Below are positions 1 through 7,183 of a stretch of DNA of 33,606 nucleotides, in pieces. Within the stretch, counting starts at the first letter, position 1. Each line of letters opens with the position of its first letter. The DNA is from Pseudoxanthobacter soli DSM 19599. Lineage in GTDB: Bacteria; Pseudomonadota; Alphaproteobacteria; Rhizobiales; Segnochrobactraceae. The position numbers were made by a program, and so were the translations under genes. The stretch covers positions 1 through 33,606 of the forward strand of contig CAMDHY010000041.1 in NCBI GenBank assembly GCA_945898215.1, given 5' to 3'. Below the pieces are notes generated by a model that made no database searches, had not been told where the DNA came from, and saw only the letters and a list, made by a program, of their open reading frames with translations.

Positions 1-722
1 GCCGTGGCGGTGAGCGGGAAGCCGTCGATCAGCGCCGCGAACGCCGGGTCGTCGGTGACGCTCGGCTTCACCAGGACATGTTCCCGGACGGCGTCGGCGG
101 CGAGCGCTTTATCTCCATCGAGGGCGACGGGGGCCGCGGCGGCTCCGCCCGCTGCTCCGGTGGCCGTGGCCGCCGCGAACAGTGGGTGCCCGCGTCCGCA
201 ATAGAGCACGAGCTCCTCGCGGAACAGCGGCACCGTCTCGAGCTCGGCGAGCGCCCTCGGCAGGACGGAAATGCCGAAGTCGGCGCGGCCGTCGAGCACC
301 GCCGCCTCGACGCCGCCGGGCGTCGCCGATTCGAGAGTCAGGGACACGCGCGGGTGGCGGCGGGCGAAGGCGCCGAGCGCGGTGGCGATCGGCCCGGCGG
401 CGATCGAGACGATGTTGTCGACCAGGAAGACGCTGACGGCGCCACCGAGGCGGCCGGTGGCGGTGGCGACGCGGTCGCGGAAGGCGGCGAGGTCGTCGAA
501 CAGCTGGCGCGCCGCGGCGTAGACGGCGTGACCCTCCGCCGTCAGCGCAAAGCCGCCCCGGCCGCGGGTGCAGAGGGTTGCCCCGAGGCGCTGCTCGAGG
601 CCGGAGATGTCGAGGCTGATCGCCGACTTCGACTTGTCGAGCACCACCTCGGCCGGCCCGAAGCCGCCGTGCTCGACGACGACGCGGAACACCTTCAGGA
701 GGCGCAGGTCGACATCGGAGAC
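1..722 (-). CDS. LysR-family transcriptional regulator, C-terminus beyond window edge
   Basis: The minus-strand frame whose codons begin at plus coordinates divisible by three encodes a LysR helix-turn-helix. It begins near SDVDLRLLKVFRVVVEHGGF, continues with KSKSAISLDISGLEQRLG, and is followed by a substrate-binding domain (a GRLGGAVSVFLVDN-type stretch, then a DFGISVLPR stretch). It is still open at base 1, so the C-terminal part of the effector domain lies outside. The start is unresolved: I find no ATG, GTG or TTG in frame close to the first conserved residue, and the frame stays open upstream through low-complexity codons, so 722 marks the start of recognisable homology. The gene is divergent from the cysteine hydrolase-psuK-psuG run, the usual arrangement for a LysR activator of the neighbouring operon. 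Family assignment is firm; target and inducer are inferred only. Confidence 0.85.
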
Positions 723-1123
723 GGCGCCGCGGAACGTACGCGACGCCCCGTCGCGGCTCTCGGCCGGCCGGCGGGCGGGTGCTGTACGCCCATCGGCCGG
801 CGACGATGGCGAAAGATCGGCGGCGGGCGTGTCGGTGCGCTTCTCGTCCGGCAGATCCGCCTCCCCTCGATCGGTGCCGGCGCCGACAGTGCCCTCGTGG
901 CCCGGCCCCCGGCAAGGGCAGGCCGAGGCGGGAACACCGGCCCCACGCAAACCGGCCCTCCGGCACCCGACCGCAGGACACACCCGCCCCAGAGCACCCC
1001 GCCCCAAGCACCCCGGCCCGCAGCACACCGGCCCGCAGCACACCGCACCCCTTGCCAGCACGGCGCGGCGCGTGCTTGTCGTCGCTGGTCGCCGCCGGCG
1101 TTTGGGCAAGGGGAGTGGAGAGA
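723..1123. other. Divergent intergenic region between lysR-like gene and hydrolase operon
   Basis: About 400 bases separate the recognisable LysR start from the hydrolase start at 1124. The region is extremely C-rich on the plus strand and contains the short tandem repeat listed separately. A purine-rich stretch (gggagtggagaga) just before 1124 serves as ribosome binding site for the hydrolase. LysR-type T-N11-A boxes should lie here, but I could not pick one with confidence. The region is long enough to hold the true start of the LysR gene. Confidence 0.5.
970..1050. repeat. Imperfect ~15-bp GC-rich tandem repeat
   Basis: The unit ccggcccgcagcaca occurs twice head to tail at 1013-1027 and 1028-1042. 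Degenerate copies precede it (cccgccccaagcac and acccgccccagagcac) and a partial copy follows (ccgcacccc). This makes four to five units in roughly 80 bases, located between the LysR-type regulator and the hydrolase operon. The two exact copies are read directly; the flanking units are judged by eye. Confidence 0.7.
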
Positions 1124-1792
1124 ATGCAGATCGCTTGCGAGGATGGTCGCGTGTTCCCCGCGCCGGCCGGGCGCACGGCGCTCATGGCCATCGACATGCA
1201 GCGCGACTTCCTCGAGGACGGCGGCTTCTGCGCCGCGGCGGGCGACGACGTGGCCCTGCTGCGGCGAACGATCCTGAAGGTCGCGACGCTGTCGGCCGCG
1301 GCCCGGCGGGCCGGCTGGACGCTGATCCACACCCGCGAGGGCTACGCTCCCGACATGTCCGACGCCTCGGCGATGAAGAAGGAGCGCAAGGTCGCCGGTC
1401 GCGACGGGCCGCTCGGCCGCTTCCTCATCCGCGGCGAGCCCGGCCACGACTTCATCCCGGAGCTCAAGCCGCATCCGGGCGAGATCGTCGTCGACAAGCC
1501 GGGCTTCGGCGCCTTCCACGGCACAGACCTGCAGGCAAAGCTCGCCGCGCTCTGCATCGAGCGGCTGATCCTCTGCGGCATCACCACCCAGTGCTGCGTG
1601 CAGTCGACGCTGCGCGAGGCGGTCGACCGCGGCTTCTACTGCCTGACGGTGGCCGACGCCTGCGCCGCCTTCGAGCCGGCCGTGCACGCGGCGGCGCTGA
1701 CGCTGATCCGGGCCGAGAACAACCTGTTCGGCTGGATCGCCGACACCGAGGCGGTGGTGGCCGCAGCCGGCGGCGCGCCCCGGACGGCCTGA
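1124..1792 (+). CDS. Isochorismatase-family cysteine hydrolase (RutB/biuret-hydrolase-like)
   Basis: 222 residues, the normal length for isochorismatase-fold amidohydrolases. The catalytic triad of the fold is visible: Asp24 in MAIDMQRDF, Lys125 in VVDKPGFGAF and Cys158 in GITTQCCVQSTLREAV. The C-terminal FGWIADTE resembles the end of ureidoacrylate hydrolase RutB, while the TTQCCVQSTLREAVDRGF segment also resembles cysteine hydrolases that act on biuret-type compounds and neighbour allophanate hydrolases. The ATG at 1124 follows a purine-rich ribosome binding site and precedes the first conserved strand by about 20 residues. It lies 21 bases upstream of the pseudouridine kinase and is probably in the same operon. 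Since PsuG releases uracil, a hydrolase acting on a pyrimidine-ring breakdown product or another ureide is plausible. The exact substrate (ureidoacrylate, biuret, N-carbamoyl compound) cannot be settled from sequence. Confidence 0.88.
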   Translation: MQIACEDGRVFPAPAGRTALMAIDMQRDFLEDGGFCAAAGDDVALLRRTILKVATLSAAARRAGWTLIHTREGYAPDMSDASAMKKERKVAGRDGPLGRFLIRGEPGHDFIPELKPHPGEIVVDKPGFGAFHGTDLQAKLAALCIERLILCGITTQCCVQSTLREAVDRGFYCLTVADACAAFEPAVHAAALTLIRAENNLFGWIADTEAVVAAAGGAPRTA

Positions 1793-1813
1793 GCCCCTCG
1801 CCCGCCGTACCCC

Positions 1814-2779
1814 ATGCAACCGCCTCGCCCCATCATCTGCCTCGGCGGCGCCGCCGTCGACCGCGTCTACCGGCTGGCGGCGCCGGCGGTGGCGGGCACC
1901 TCGAACCCGGCAACCGTCCTCGGCAGCGCCGGCGGCGTGGCGCGCAACGTCGCCGAGCTGCTGGCGCGGCTCGGCGTGCCGGTGTCACTCGTCTCGGCCG
2001 TGGGCGAGGACGAGGGGGGCCGGTCGCTCCTCGCCGATCTCGCGGCACTCGGTATCGACACGGCGGGGACGGCTGCGGTCGCCGGCGCGGCGACTGCGGA
2101 GTACGCAGCCGTCACCGATCCCGACGGCGAGCTCGTGATCGGCGTCGCGGCGATGGGCGTGCTCGACCGGCTGGATGCCGCGCTGGTGGCTGCGAACGCG
2201 GACCGCCTTCGGTCTGCCGACTGGGTGCTCGCCGACTGCAACACTGCCGCCGATGGGCTCGCGGCGCTGGTCGCGCTCCGGCGCAGAGCCCGCTTCCGCC
2301 TCGCCGTCGACGCCGTGTCGACGCCGAAGGTGACGCGGCTGCCGGCGGAGCTCGACGGCGTCGACGTGCTCTTCCTCAATGCCGACGAGGCGCGTGCCCT
2401 CGTCGGAACCGGGGACGGCGCGACGGCCGGGCCGGTGGCGCTCGCCGCTGCCGTTCTGGCGCGCGGCGCCGGTTCGGTGGTGCTGACCCTCGGAGCGGAG
2501 GGGGCACTCGTCGCGCACTCTGCCGCAACGATTGCGGTGCCGGCGGCGCCGGCGATCGTGGCCGAAGTGACCGGGGCGGGCGACAGCCTGATCGCCGCGA
2601 CGCTCTGGCGGCTTTCGGCGGGTGACGCGCTTGACGCCGCCGTGCGCTTCGGTTCGGCTCTCGCGGCCCTGACCCTGGAGGCGACCGGCAGTGTCCGCCG
2701 CGACCTGCCGGGCGCAACGCTCGCCGAAGCGGTGGCGGCACAGTTGGCACGGCTGCCGCCGAACAAGAGGATCGCATGA
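1814..2779 (+). CDS. psuK: PfkB-family pseudouridine kinase
   Basis: 321-residue PfkB/ribokinase-fold sugar kinase. The glycine-rich GSAGGVARNVAELLARLG (about 38-54) is the substrate-side signature typical of pseudouridine kinases. VDAVSTPKVTRL (about 165-176) is also characteristic of PsuK. The C-terminal PfkB signature EVTGAGDS carries the catalytic base Asp257. It would phosphorylate pseudouridine at the 5' position using ATP. The ATG at 1814 is preceded by no clear Shine-Dalgarno, so it may be translated by coupling to the hydrolase ending at 1792. The stop overlaps the psuG start by four bases (ATGA at 2776-2779), which supports an operon and a matched function. The assignment rests on signature plus the psuG partner; another nucleoside kinase is a weaker alternative. 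Confidence 0.9.
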   Translation: MQPPRPIICLGGAAVDRVYRLAAPAVAGTSNPATVLGSAGGVARNVAELLARLGVPVSLVSAVGEDEGGRSLLADLAALGIDTAGTAAVAGAATAEYAAVTDPDGELVIGVAAMGVLDRLDAALVAANADRLRSADWVLADCNTAADGLAALVALRRRARFRLAVDAVSTPKVTRLPAELDGVDVLFLNADEARALVGTGDGATAGPVALAAAVLARGAGSVVLTLGAEGALVAHSAATIAVPAAPAIVAEVTGAGDSLIAATLWRLSAGDALDAAVRFGSALAALTLEATGSVRRDLPGATLAEAVAAQLARLPPNKRIA

Positions 2780-3711
2780 CGACGCCGAACGGATTGCTGC
2801 CGAACGATCTCCTCACCGTCCACCCCGAGGTCGCGGAAGCGCTCTCCGCCGGCCGGGCGGTGGTGGCGCTGGAATCGACCATCGTCACCCACGGCATGCC
2901 GTATCCGCAGAACCTCGAGACCGCGCGGGCGGTGGAGGCGGTGGTGCGCACCGGCGGCGCCGTGCCGGCGACGATCGCGGTGATCGACGGCCGCATCGTC
3001 GTGGGGCTCGACGAGGCGGCGCTCGGACGGGTGGCCGAGGCCGGGGCGACCGCAGCGAAGGCGTCGCGCCGCGATCTCGCGGTGCTGCTCGCCGCCCGCC
3101 GCCTCGCCGGCACGACGGTCGCCACCACGATGATGGCGGCGGCGATGGCCGGCATCCGCCTGTTCGCCACCGGTGGCATCGGCGGCGTCCACCGCGGCGC
3201 CGAGACGAGCTTCGACGTCTCCGCTGACCTGCGCGAGCTCGGGCGGACGCCGGTGGCCGTCGTCTGCGCCGGGGCGAAGTCGATCCTCGACCTGCCGAAG
3301 ACGCTCGAGGTGCTGGAGACCGAGGGCGTGCCGGTGATCGGCTACCGGACCGACGCCTTCCCCGCCTTCTTCGCCCGCGACAGCGGCGAGCGCGTGCCGC
3401 ATCGGCTCGACGCGGCGGACGAGATCGCGGCGGCGGCCGCCCTGCACTGGCGCCTCGGCGGCGGCGGCGTGCTCGTCGCCAACCCGATCCCCGAGGCGGA
3501 TGCACTCTCGGGCGCGGAGATCGACGCGGAGATCGCCCACGCGGTCGCCGAGGCGCAGGCGGCCGGCGTCGCCGGCAAGGACGTGACGCCGTTCCTGCTC
3601 GACCGCATCAACACGCTCACCGCCGGCCGCAGCCTGACGGCTAACATCGCGCTGGTGAAGAACAACGCCAGGCTCGCGGCCGAGATCGCCGTGGCGCTCG
3701 CCGCCGGCTGA
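2776..3711 (+). CDS. psuG: Pseudouridine-5'-phosphate glycosidase
   Basis: 311 residues, full length for PsuG. The enzyme cleaves the C-C glycosidic bond of pseudouridine 5'-phosphate to uracil and ribose 5-phosphate. Every active-site residue known from the E. coli enzyme is present with a constant offset of two: Glu33 in ALESTIVTHGMPYPQN, Lys95 in AAKASRRD (the Schiff-base lysine), Asp151 in SFDVSADL and Lys168 in CAGAKSILDL. The C-terminal GKDVTPFLLDRINTLT and SLTANIALVKNNA blocks are also typical. The gene overlaps psuK by four bases. It is convergent with the TauE-like gene, with eight bases between the stops. The family call is close to certain. Confidence 0.96.
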   Translation: MTTPNGLLPNDLLTVHPEVAEALSAGRAVVALESTIVTHGMPYPQNLETARAVEAVVRTGGAVPATIAVIDGRIVVGLDEAALGRVAEAGATAAKASRRDLAVLLAARRLAGTTVATTMMAAAMAGIRLFATGGIGGVHRGAETSFDVSADLRELGRTPVAVVCAGAKSILDLPKTLEVLETEGVPVIGYRTDAFPAFFARDSGERVPHRLDAADEIAAAAALHWRLGGGGVLVANPIPEADALSGAEIDAEIAHAVAEAQAAGVAGKDVTPFLLDRINTLTAGRSLTANIALVKNNARLAAEIAVALAAG

Positions 3712-3719
3712 GGCCGCCG

Positions 3720-4553
3720 TCACTTCCCGAAGACGATGCCCCAGCCCATGCGGACGGCGGTGAGGAACAGGAAGGCGGCGAACAGAAGCTTGAGCGACCG
3801 CTGCGGGATCATGTGCGCGACCTTCGCTCCGACGGAGGGGAGCAGCAGGCCGGCCGGCAAAAGCAGCGCAAAGGCGACGAGGTTGACGTAGCCGATCGAG
3901 AACAGCGGCCGGCCCGCCACGTCGAGGCCGTTGACCACGAAGCCGACGGCGCCGGGGATGGCGATGATCGGCCCGAGGGCCGAGGCGGTGCCGACGGCGT
4001 TGCGAATCTGGTAGCCGACGGCGGTGAGGATCGGCACGCTGAGGGTGCCGCCGCCGATGCCCATCAGGGTCGAGAAACCGCCGATGAAGAAGCCGACGGC
4101 GTGCTTGACGAAGCCGTTCGGGAAGCCGTCGCTGACCTTTCCGCCGTTGCGGCGGATGAACATGTCGACGGCGACGATCAGCGCGATCACCGCGAACACG
4201 CCCGACAGCACCTTGCCGTCGACATGGCGGGCGATGACGACGGCGAGAAGCACGCCGGCGAAGGCGAGCGGGCCCCAGCTGCGGATGAGCGTCCAGTCGA
4301 CGGCGCCGCGCTTGGAATGGCTGCGGGCGGACATGAAGCCGGTCGGGATGATGGTGAAGAGCGAAGTGCCGACCGCCATCTGCATGGCGAGCGACGGCGG
4401 CAGGCCCATGAAGGTGAACATCTGGAACATCACCGGGACGGTGACGATGCCGCCGCCGACGCCGAGCAGGCCGGCGGCGAAACCGGCGACGGCACTCGCC
4501 GCCGCGAGCGTGCCGACCCACAGGGCGAGCGTCGTCGGATCGAGGGCTTCCAT
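3720..4553 (-). CDS. TauE/SafE-family sulfite/organosulfur exporter
   Basis: 277-residue polytopic inner-membrane protein with two homologous halves, each carrying the GxGGG signature of the TauE/SafE (DUF81) family: GLLGVGGGIVTVPVM near the N-terminus and STLMGIGGGTLSVPILTAVG mid-protein. About eight hydrophobic segments are readable, ending in LLFAAFLFLTAVRMGWGIVFGK. A GGAG eight bases upstream favours the ATG at 4553; an in-frame GTG at 4559 lies only two bases from that GGAG. Members export sulfite, sulfoacetate or other small anions, or act in uptake. Nothing nearby (no taurine or sulfonate genes) tells which. It is convergent with psuG and divergent from the AhpD-like gene. Confidence 0.9.
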   Translation of the reverse strand: MEALDPTTLALWVGTLAAASAVAGFAAGLLGVGGGIVTVPVMFQMFTFMGLPPSLAMQMAVGTSLFTIIPTGFMSARSHSKRGAVDWTLIRSWGPLAFAGVLLAVVIARHVDGKVLSGVFAVIALIVAVDMFIRRNGGKVSDGFPNGFVKHAVGFFIGGFSTLMGIGGGTLSVPILTAVGYQIRNAVGTASALGPIIAIPGAVGFVVNGLDVAGRPLFSIGYVNLVAFALLLPAGLLLPSVGAKVAHMIPQRSLKLLFAAFLFLTAVRMGWGIVFGK

Positions 4554-4692
4554 AGGCACGGCTCCGGATTAGCTTGGGCGCGCGGGGTGAGGACCCGGGC
4601 GCCCTGCGGGCAGGCGCGGGCCGGACCCGCTTGGAGAGCGACGGCACGCCGGTGCGGGTTCGCCGCCCCCTTGGGAGAAGGACGGAGATTCA

Positions 4693-5100
4693 ATGTTAAC
4701 CGGGCGGCTCATCGAGTATGACGAGGCGGGCGACGACGTACGCCGGATTTACGACGACATCAAGCAGTCTCGTGGCGTCAAGGACGTCAACAACTTCTGG
4801 AAGGCTCTTGCGAACCATCCGCCGACATTGGTTCGCACTTGGGAGAGCCTGAAGGAGGTGATGGCTCCGGGGGCGCTCGATGCTCGCACGAAGGAGATGA
4901 TCTACCTTGCGGTGTCGATCAGCAATGCGTGCGAGTACTGCATTCGCTCGCACGCCCGCGGCGCGGCGAAGCAGGGCATGACGGCGGAGATGTTCGCCGA
5001 ACTCGCCGCCGTCGTCGGCATGGCGAACGAGACGAACCGGCTGGTCGCCGCCTGGCAGGTGCCGGTCGATGAGGCGTTTGCCGGGACGCTGCAGTTCTGA
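4693..5100 (+). CDS. Carboxymuconolactone decarboxylase/AhpD-like protein
   Basis: 135-residue all-helical protein of the CMD/AhpD family. The redox motif CEYCIRSH supplies Cys80, Cys83 and His87, as in AhpD-type peroxidases and disulfide reductases. The upstream segment LDARTKEMIYLAVS is the conserved helix before the motif. The ATG at 4693 is preceded by GGAG at 4684-4687. Such proteins remove peroxides or act as small thiol oxidoreductases. It sits divergently from a TauE-like exporter and upstream of a DsbB-like gene, although a 380-base repeat-bearing gap makes one transcript unlikely. Substrate unknown. Confidence 0.9.
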   Translation: MLTGRLIEYDEAGDDVRRIYDDIKQSRGVKDVNNFWKALANHPPTLVRTWESLKEVMAPGALDARTKEMIYLAVSISNACEYCIRSHARGAAKQGMTAEMFAELAAVVGMANETNRLVAAWQVPVDEAFAGTLQF

Positions 5101-5479
5101 GGGGTGGGCGTGAGGCGTGAGCTGGGTCGCTTAGGCAGTGGCTGGGTCGCCGGCCTGCGATGATGCACCTCGCCTCCCTGCTCATCCCTCTCCGGAGTCA
5201 TTCCCGGCCTAGTGCCGGGAACCCATGCGACGCAGGCCAAGCGACTGGACCACGAGAGGTCCTCCCCCGCTGAAGCGAATGGGTTCCCGGCTCTAGGCCG
5301 GGAATGACCCCGATAGTGGGAGGAAGTGTGAGGCGACCTGCGGCTTCGGGATCAATGAGGGGCGATGTAGAGTGCCGCGATGGCGGCCAGCGATTCGGCT
5401 CCGGGTGCACGGGTCCGCTGCAGGCGCGACGGGGACGGCCGGGACCGGCCGAACGGCCCTGGACGGGGAGGCGCGAGCC
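5101..5479. other. Intergenic region with a palindromic repeat, no gene seen
   Basis: This 379-base gap between the AhpD-like gene and the DUF5993 gene holds the palindromic element listed at 5197-5308. I see no convincing coding region. The stretch before 5480 ends with ggacggggag, a usable ribosome binding site for the small gene that follows. Confidence 0.6.
5197..5308. repeat. GTCATTCCCGG-type intergenic palindrome (copy 1)
   Basis: The left arm at 5197-5228 starts GTCATTCCCGGCCTAGTGCC. Its near-perfect reverse complement lies at 5277-5308, ending ggccgggaatgac; by eye about 30 of 32 positions pair. Each arm also folds on itself (CCCGGCctagtGCCGGG). A second element with the same outer sequence occurs at 23372-23456, showing a dispersed family. 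Such elements in alphaproteobacteria are usually transcribed hairpins at gene ends. Confidence 0.85.
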
Positions 5480-5635
5480 ATGATGAGCGTGCCGTTCTTT
5501 GGGTGTGCGCTGGCGATGCTGGCGGTCTGGGCGGGCCGGCGCTGGATCGCGGTCGGGCTGTGGGCGCTGTCGCTGATCGCGCTCGCGGTGCTGTTCCGCC
5601 TGCACGCCACCGACGCCCTGCCGCTGGCCTTCTGA
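5480..5635 (+). CDS. DUF5993-like small membrane protein
   Basis: 51-residue hydrophobic protein starting MMSVPFFGCALAMLAVW, with two short membrane segments separated by AGRRW and ending FRLHATDALPLAF. Length, the internal basic turn and the HATDxLPLxF tail match small DUF5993-type proteins typically encoded directly upstream of dsbB-like genes. The ATG at 5480 has a ggacggggag ribosome binding site; a second ATG follows immediately. The stop is 11 bases before the DsbB-like start, so the two are almost surely cotranscribed. Its role is unknown; a partner or assembly factor of the DsbB-like protein is an inference from linkage. Confidence 0.75.
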   Translation: MMSVPFFGCALAMLAVWAGRRWIAVGLWALSLIALAVLFRLHATDALPLAF

Positions 5636-5646
5636 GGACGGCGCCG

Positions 5647-6210
5647 ATGTCTCCCAACCTCTCCCGCGCCCTCAACATCGCCGGGGTGTTCGCCATCTCG
5701 GCGATCCTTCTGGTGGCCTTCTGGGACCAGTTCGCCAACGCCGAACTCCCCTGCCCGCTCTGCCTCCTGCAGCGGGCGGGATTCGTCTGCGCGGCGATGG
5801 GGCTCGCCCTCAACATCCGCTTCGGGCCGCGGCCGAGCCACTATGCGATCGTCGTGTTGTCGTCGCTCGTCGGGGCGACGGCGGCGGTCCGGCAGGTGCT
5901 GCTGCACGTCGCCCCGAACACCGGTGCCTATGGCGAGGCGCTGTTCGGGCTGCACTTCTACACCTGGGCCTTCGTGGTATTCGCCGCGATGGTGGCCGGC
6001 AGCGCGGTGATGCTGTTGTTCGACCGCCAGTTCGAACCGCCGCGGCCGGCTGGACTGCCGTGGCTCGGGACGGCGGCGCTGGCGCTGGCCGGCCTGCTGG
6101 CGCTCGGAAACGGCGTCTCGACCGTGCTCGAATGCGGCGGCGGCCTCTGCCCGGACAACCCCGCCGGCTATCAGCTGCTCGACCCCGCGCCGCCGGCTCC
6201 GGCCGGCTGA
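5647..6210 (+). CDS. DsbB-family disulfide bond formation protein
   Basis: 187-residue inner-membrane protein. The first cysteine pair, Cys36-Pro-Leu-Cys39 in LPCPLCLLQR, is the DsbB quinone-side motif directly after membrane segment 1, followed by the conserved Gln-Arg. Four further hydrophobic stretches follow at about 46-58, 65-88, 103-125 and 138-160. The second cysteine pair is Cys163/Cys168 in ECGGGLCPDNP, near the C-terminus after the last hydrophobic stretch. In E. coli DsbB that pair sits in the loop between helices 3 and 4. It would reoxidise a periplasmic DsbA-like thiol oxidase using quinone. No dsbA is in the window. It follows the DUF5993 gene at 11 bases. Confidence 0.88.
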   Translation: MSPNLSRALNIAGVFAISAILLVAFWDQFANAELPCPLCLLQRAGFVCAAMGLALNIRFGPRPSHYAIVVLSSLVGATAAVRQVLLHVAPNTGAYGEALFGLHFYTWAFVVFAAMVAGSAVMLLFDRQFEPPRPAGLPWLGTAALALAGLLALGNGVSTVLECGGGLCPDNPAGYQLLDPAPPAPAG

Positions 6211-6299
6211 CCCAAGGGCCTGCCGACGGCCACGCGGTTGCTACCCGCGGGGCGGTCCGCTATACGCCGTCGATCCCCACGAACCCCCGAGTCCGACCG

Positions 6300-7151
6300 A
6301 TGAAGAGCGATACCATCGCCGTCTGCGCGATCGCCAAGAACGAGGGGCCCTATCTCCTCGAGTGGATCGCCCACAGCAAGGTCATCGGGTTCGAGAAGAT
6401 CATCATCTACGACAACGAGAGCACCGACCACGGCCCGGCGATGCTGAAGGCGCTCGCCGCCGCCGGCGAGATCGATCTCAACATCTGGGTCTGGCCGAAG
6501 GACGCCGAGACCGGCCCGCAGGTGCCCTGCTACACTGCCGCCGTCGAGAAGTACCGCGACGAGATCGAGTGGATCGGCTTCATCGACATCGACGAGTTCC
6601 TCGTCCTCAAGAACCACGACAACGTCCGCCACTTCGTCGAGGACTACAGCGAGGCGAACGGCATCGCCATCCACTGGAAGCTGTTCGGCTCCGACGGCCA
6701 CAAGAAGCGCAATGACGACAAGCTGGTGTCGGAGCGATTCACGCGCTGCGAGGACGTGGCGCGCAACCCGCTGTTCGGCCGCTCGGCGAAGAGCATCTGC
6801 CGCATCGACAAGATCGTGCGGGTGAAGCCGCACTTCTGCATCCTGTCGGAGGGCCTCTACTTCAACGAGAAGAAGCGGGCGATCCAGCCGAAGCGGCAGC
6901 CCTTCGGCACCCACGAGATCGCGCAGATCAACCACTACTTCACGAAGAGCTACGAGGAGTGGCTGATCAAGGCCGAGCGCGGCCGGCCGAGCCGCTCGCT
7001 GTCGGCGGAGGACAAGTTCCGCGCCATCGAGGAGTTCCGCAAGTTCGACCGCAGCCATGTGGTCGACACCTCGATCGAGAAGTATCGCGAGGCGACGAAG
7101 GCCGAGATGGCGCGGCTGAAGGCCGTGATCGACGCGGTCCCGGCCGCCTGA
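6300..7151 (+). CDS. Glycosyltransferase of the GT92/GT2-like type
   Basis: 283-residue cytosolic glycosyltransferase. The N-terminal VCAIAKNEGPYLLEWIAHSKVIGF followed by IIIYDNESTD is the nucleotide-sugar binding start of the GT92 and related Glyco_tranf_2_4 families. The metal-binding DxD is Asp96-Ile-Asp98 in WIGFIDIDEFLVL. HWKLFGSDGHKKR and HEIAQINHYFTKSYEEWLIKAERGR are later family blocks. The ATG at 6300 was chosen because the conserved fold begins five residues in, and upstream codons are non-conserved. It stands alone: 89 bases after dsbB and convergent with allophanate hydrolase. Acceptor (polysaccharide, lipid or protein) unknown. Confidence 0.88.
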   Translation: MKSDTIAVCAIAKNEGPYLLEWIAHSKVIGFEKIIIYDNESTDHGPAMLKALAAAGEIDLNIWVWPKDAETGPQVPCYTAAVEKYRDEIEWIGFIDIDEFLVLKNHDNVRHFVEDYSEANGIAIHWKLFGSDGHKKRNDDKLVSERFTRCEDVARNPLFGRSAKSICRIDKIVRVKPHFCILSEGLYFNEKKRAIQPKRQPFGTHEIAQINHYFTKSYEEWLIKAERGRPSRSLSAEDKFRAIEEFRKFDRSHVVDTSIEKYREATKAEMARLKAVIDAVPAA

Positions 7152-7160
7152 GGGCGGCCG
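7141..7160 (+). terminator. Hairpin at the glycosyltransferase stop codon
   Basis: CGGCCGCC (7141-7148) and GGCGGCCG (7153-7160) form a perfect eight-base stem. The loop tgag contains the TGA stop of the glycosyltransferase gene. It lies between two convergent genes and has no run of T, so a rho-independent role is uncertain. Confidence 0.4.
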
Positions 7161-7183
7161 CTGCCTTCTCACCGTCTGCTCCG

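Noticed and set aside
970-1050. Possible CRISPR-like array
   Set aside because: Units are only about 15 bases, directly abutting without spacers, and no cas gene is present; it is a simple tandem repeat.
1867-4647. Very long minus-strand open frame across psuK, psuG and the exporter gene
   Set aside because: It is antisense to three well-supported genes. Its translation is dominated by Arg, Ala, Pro and Ser without any recognisable domain, the expected by-product of very high GC content.
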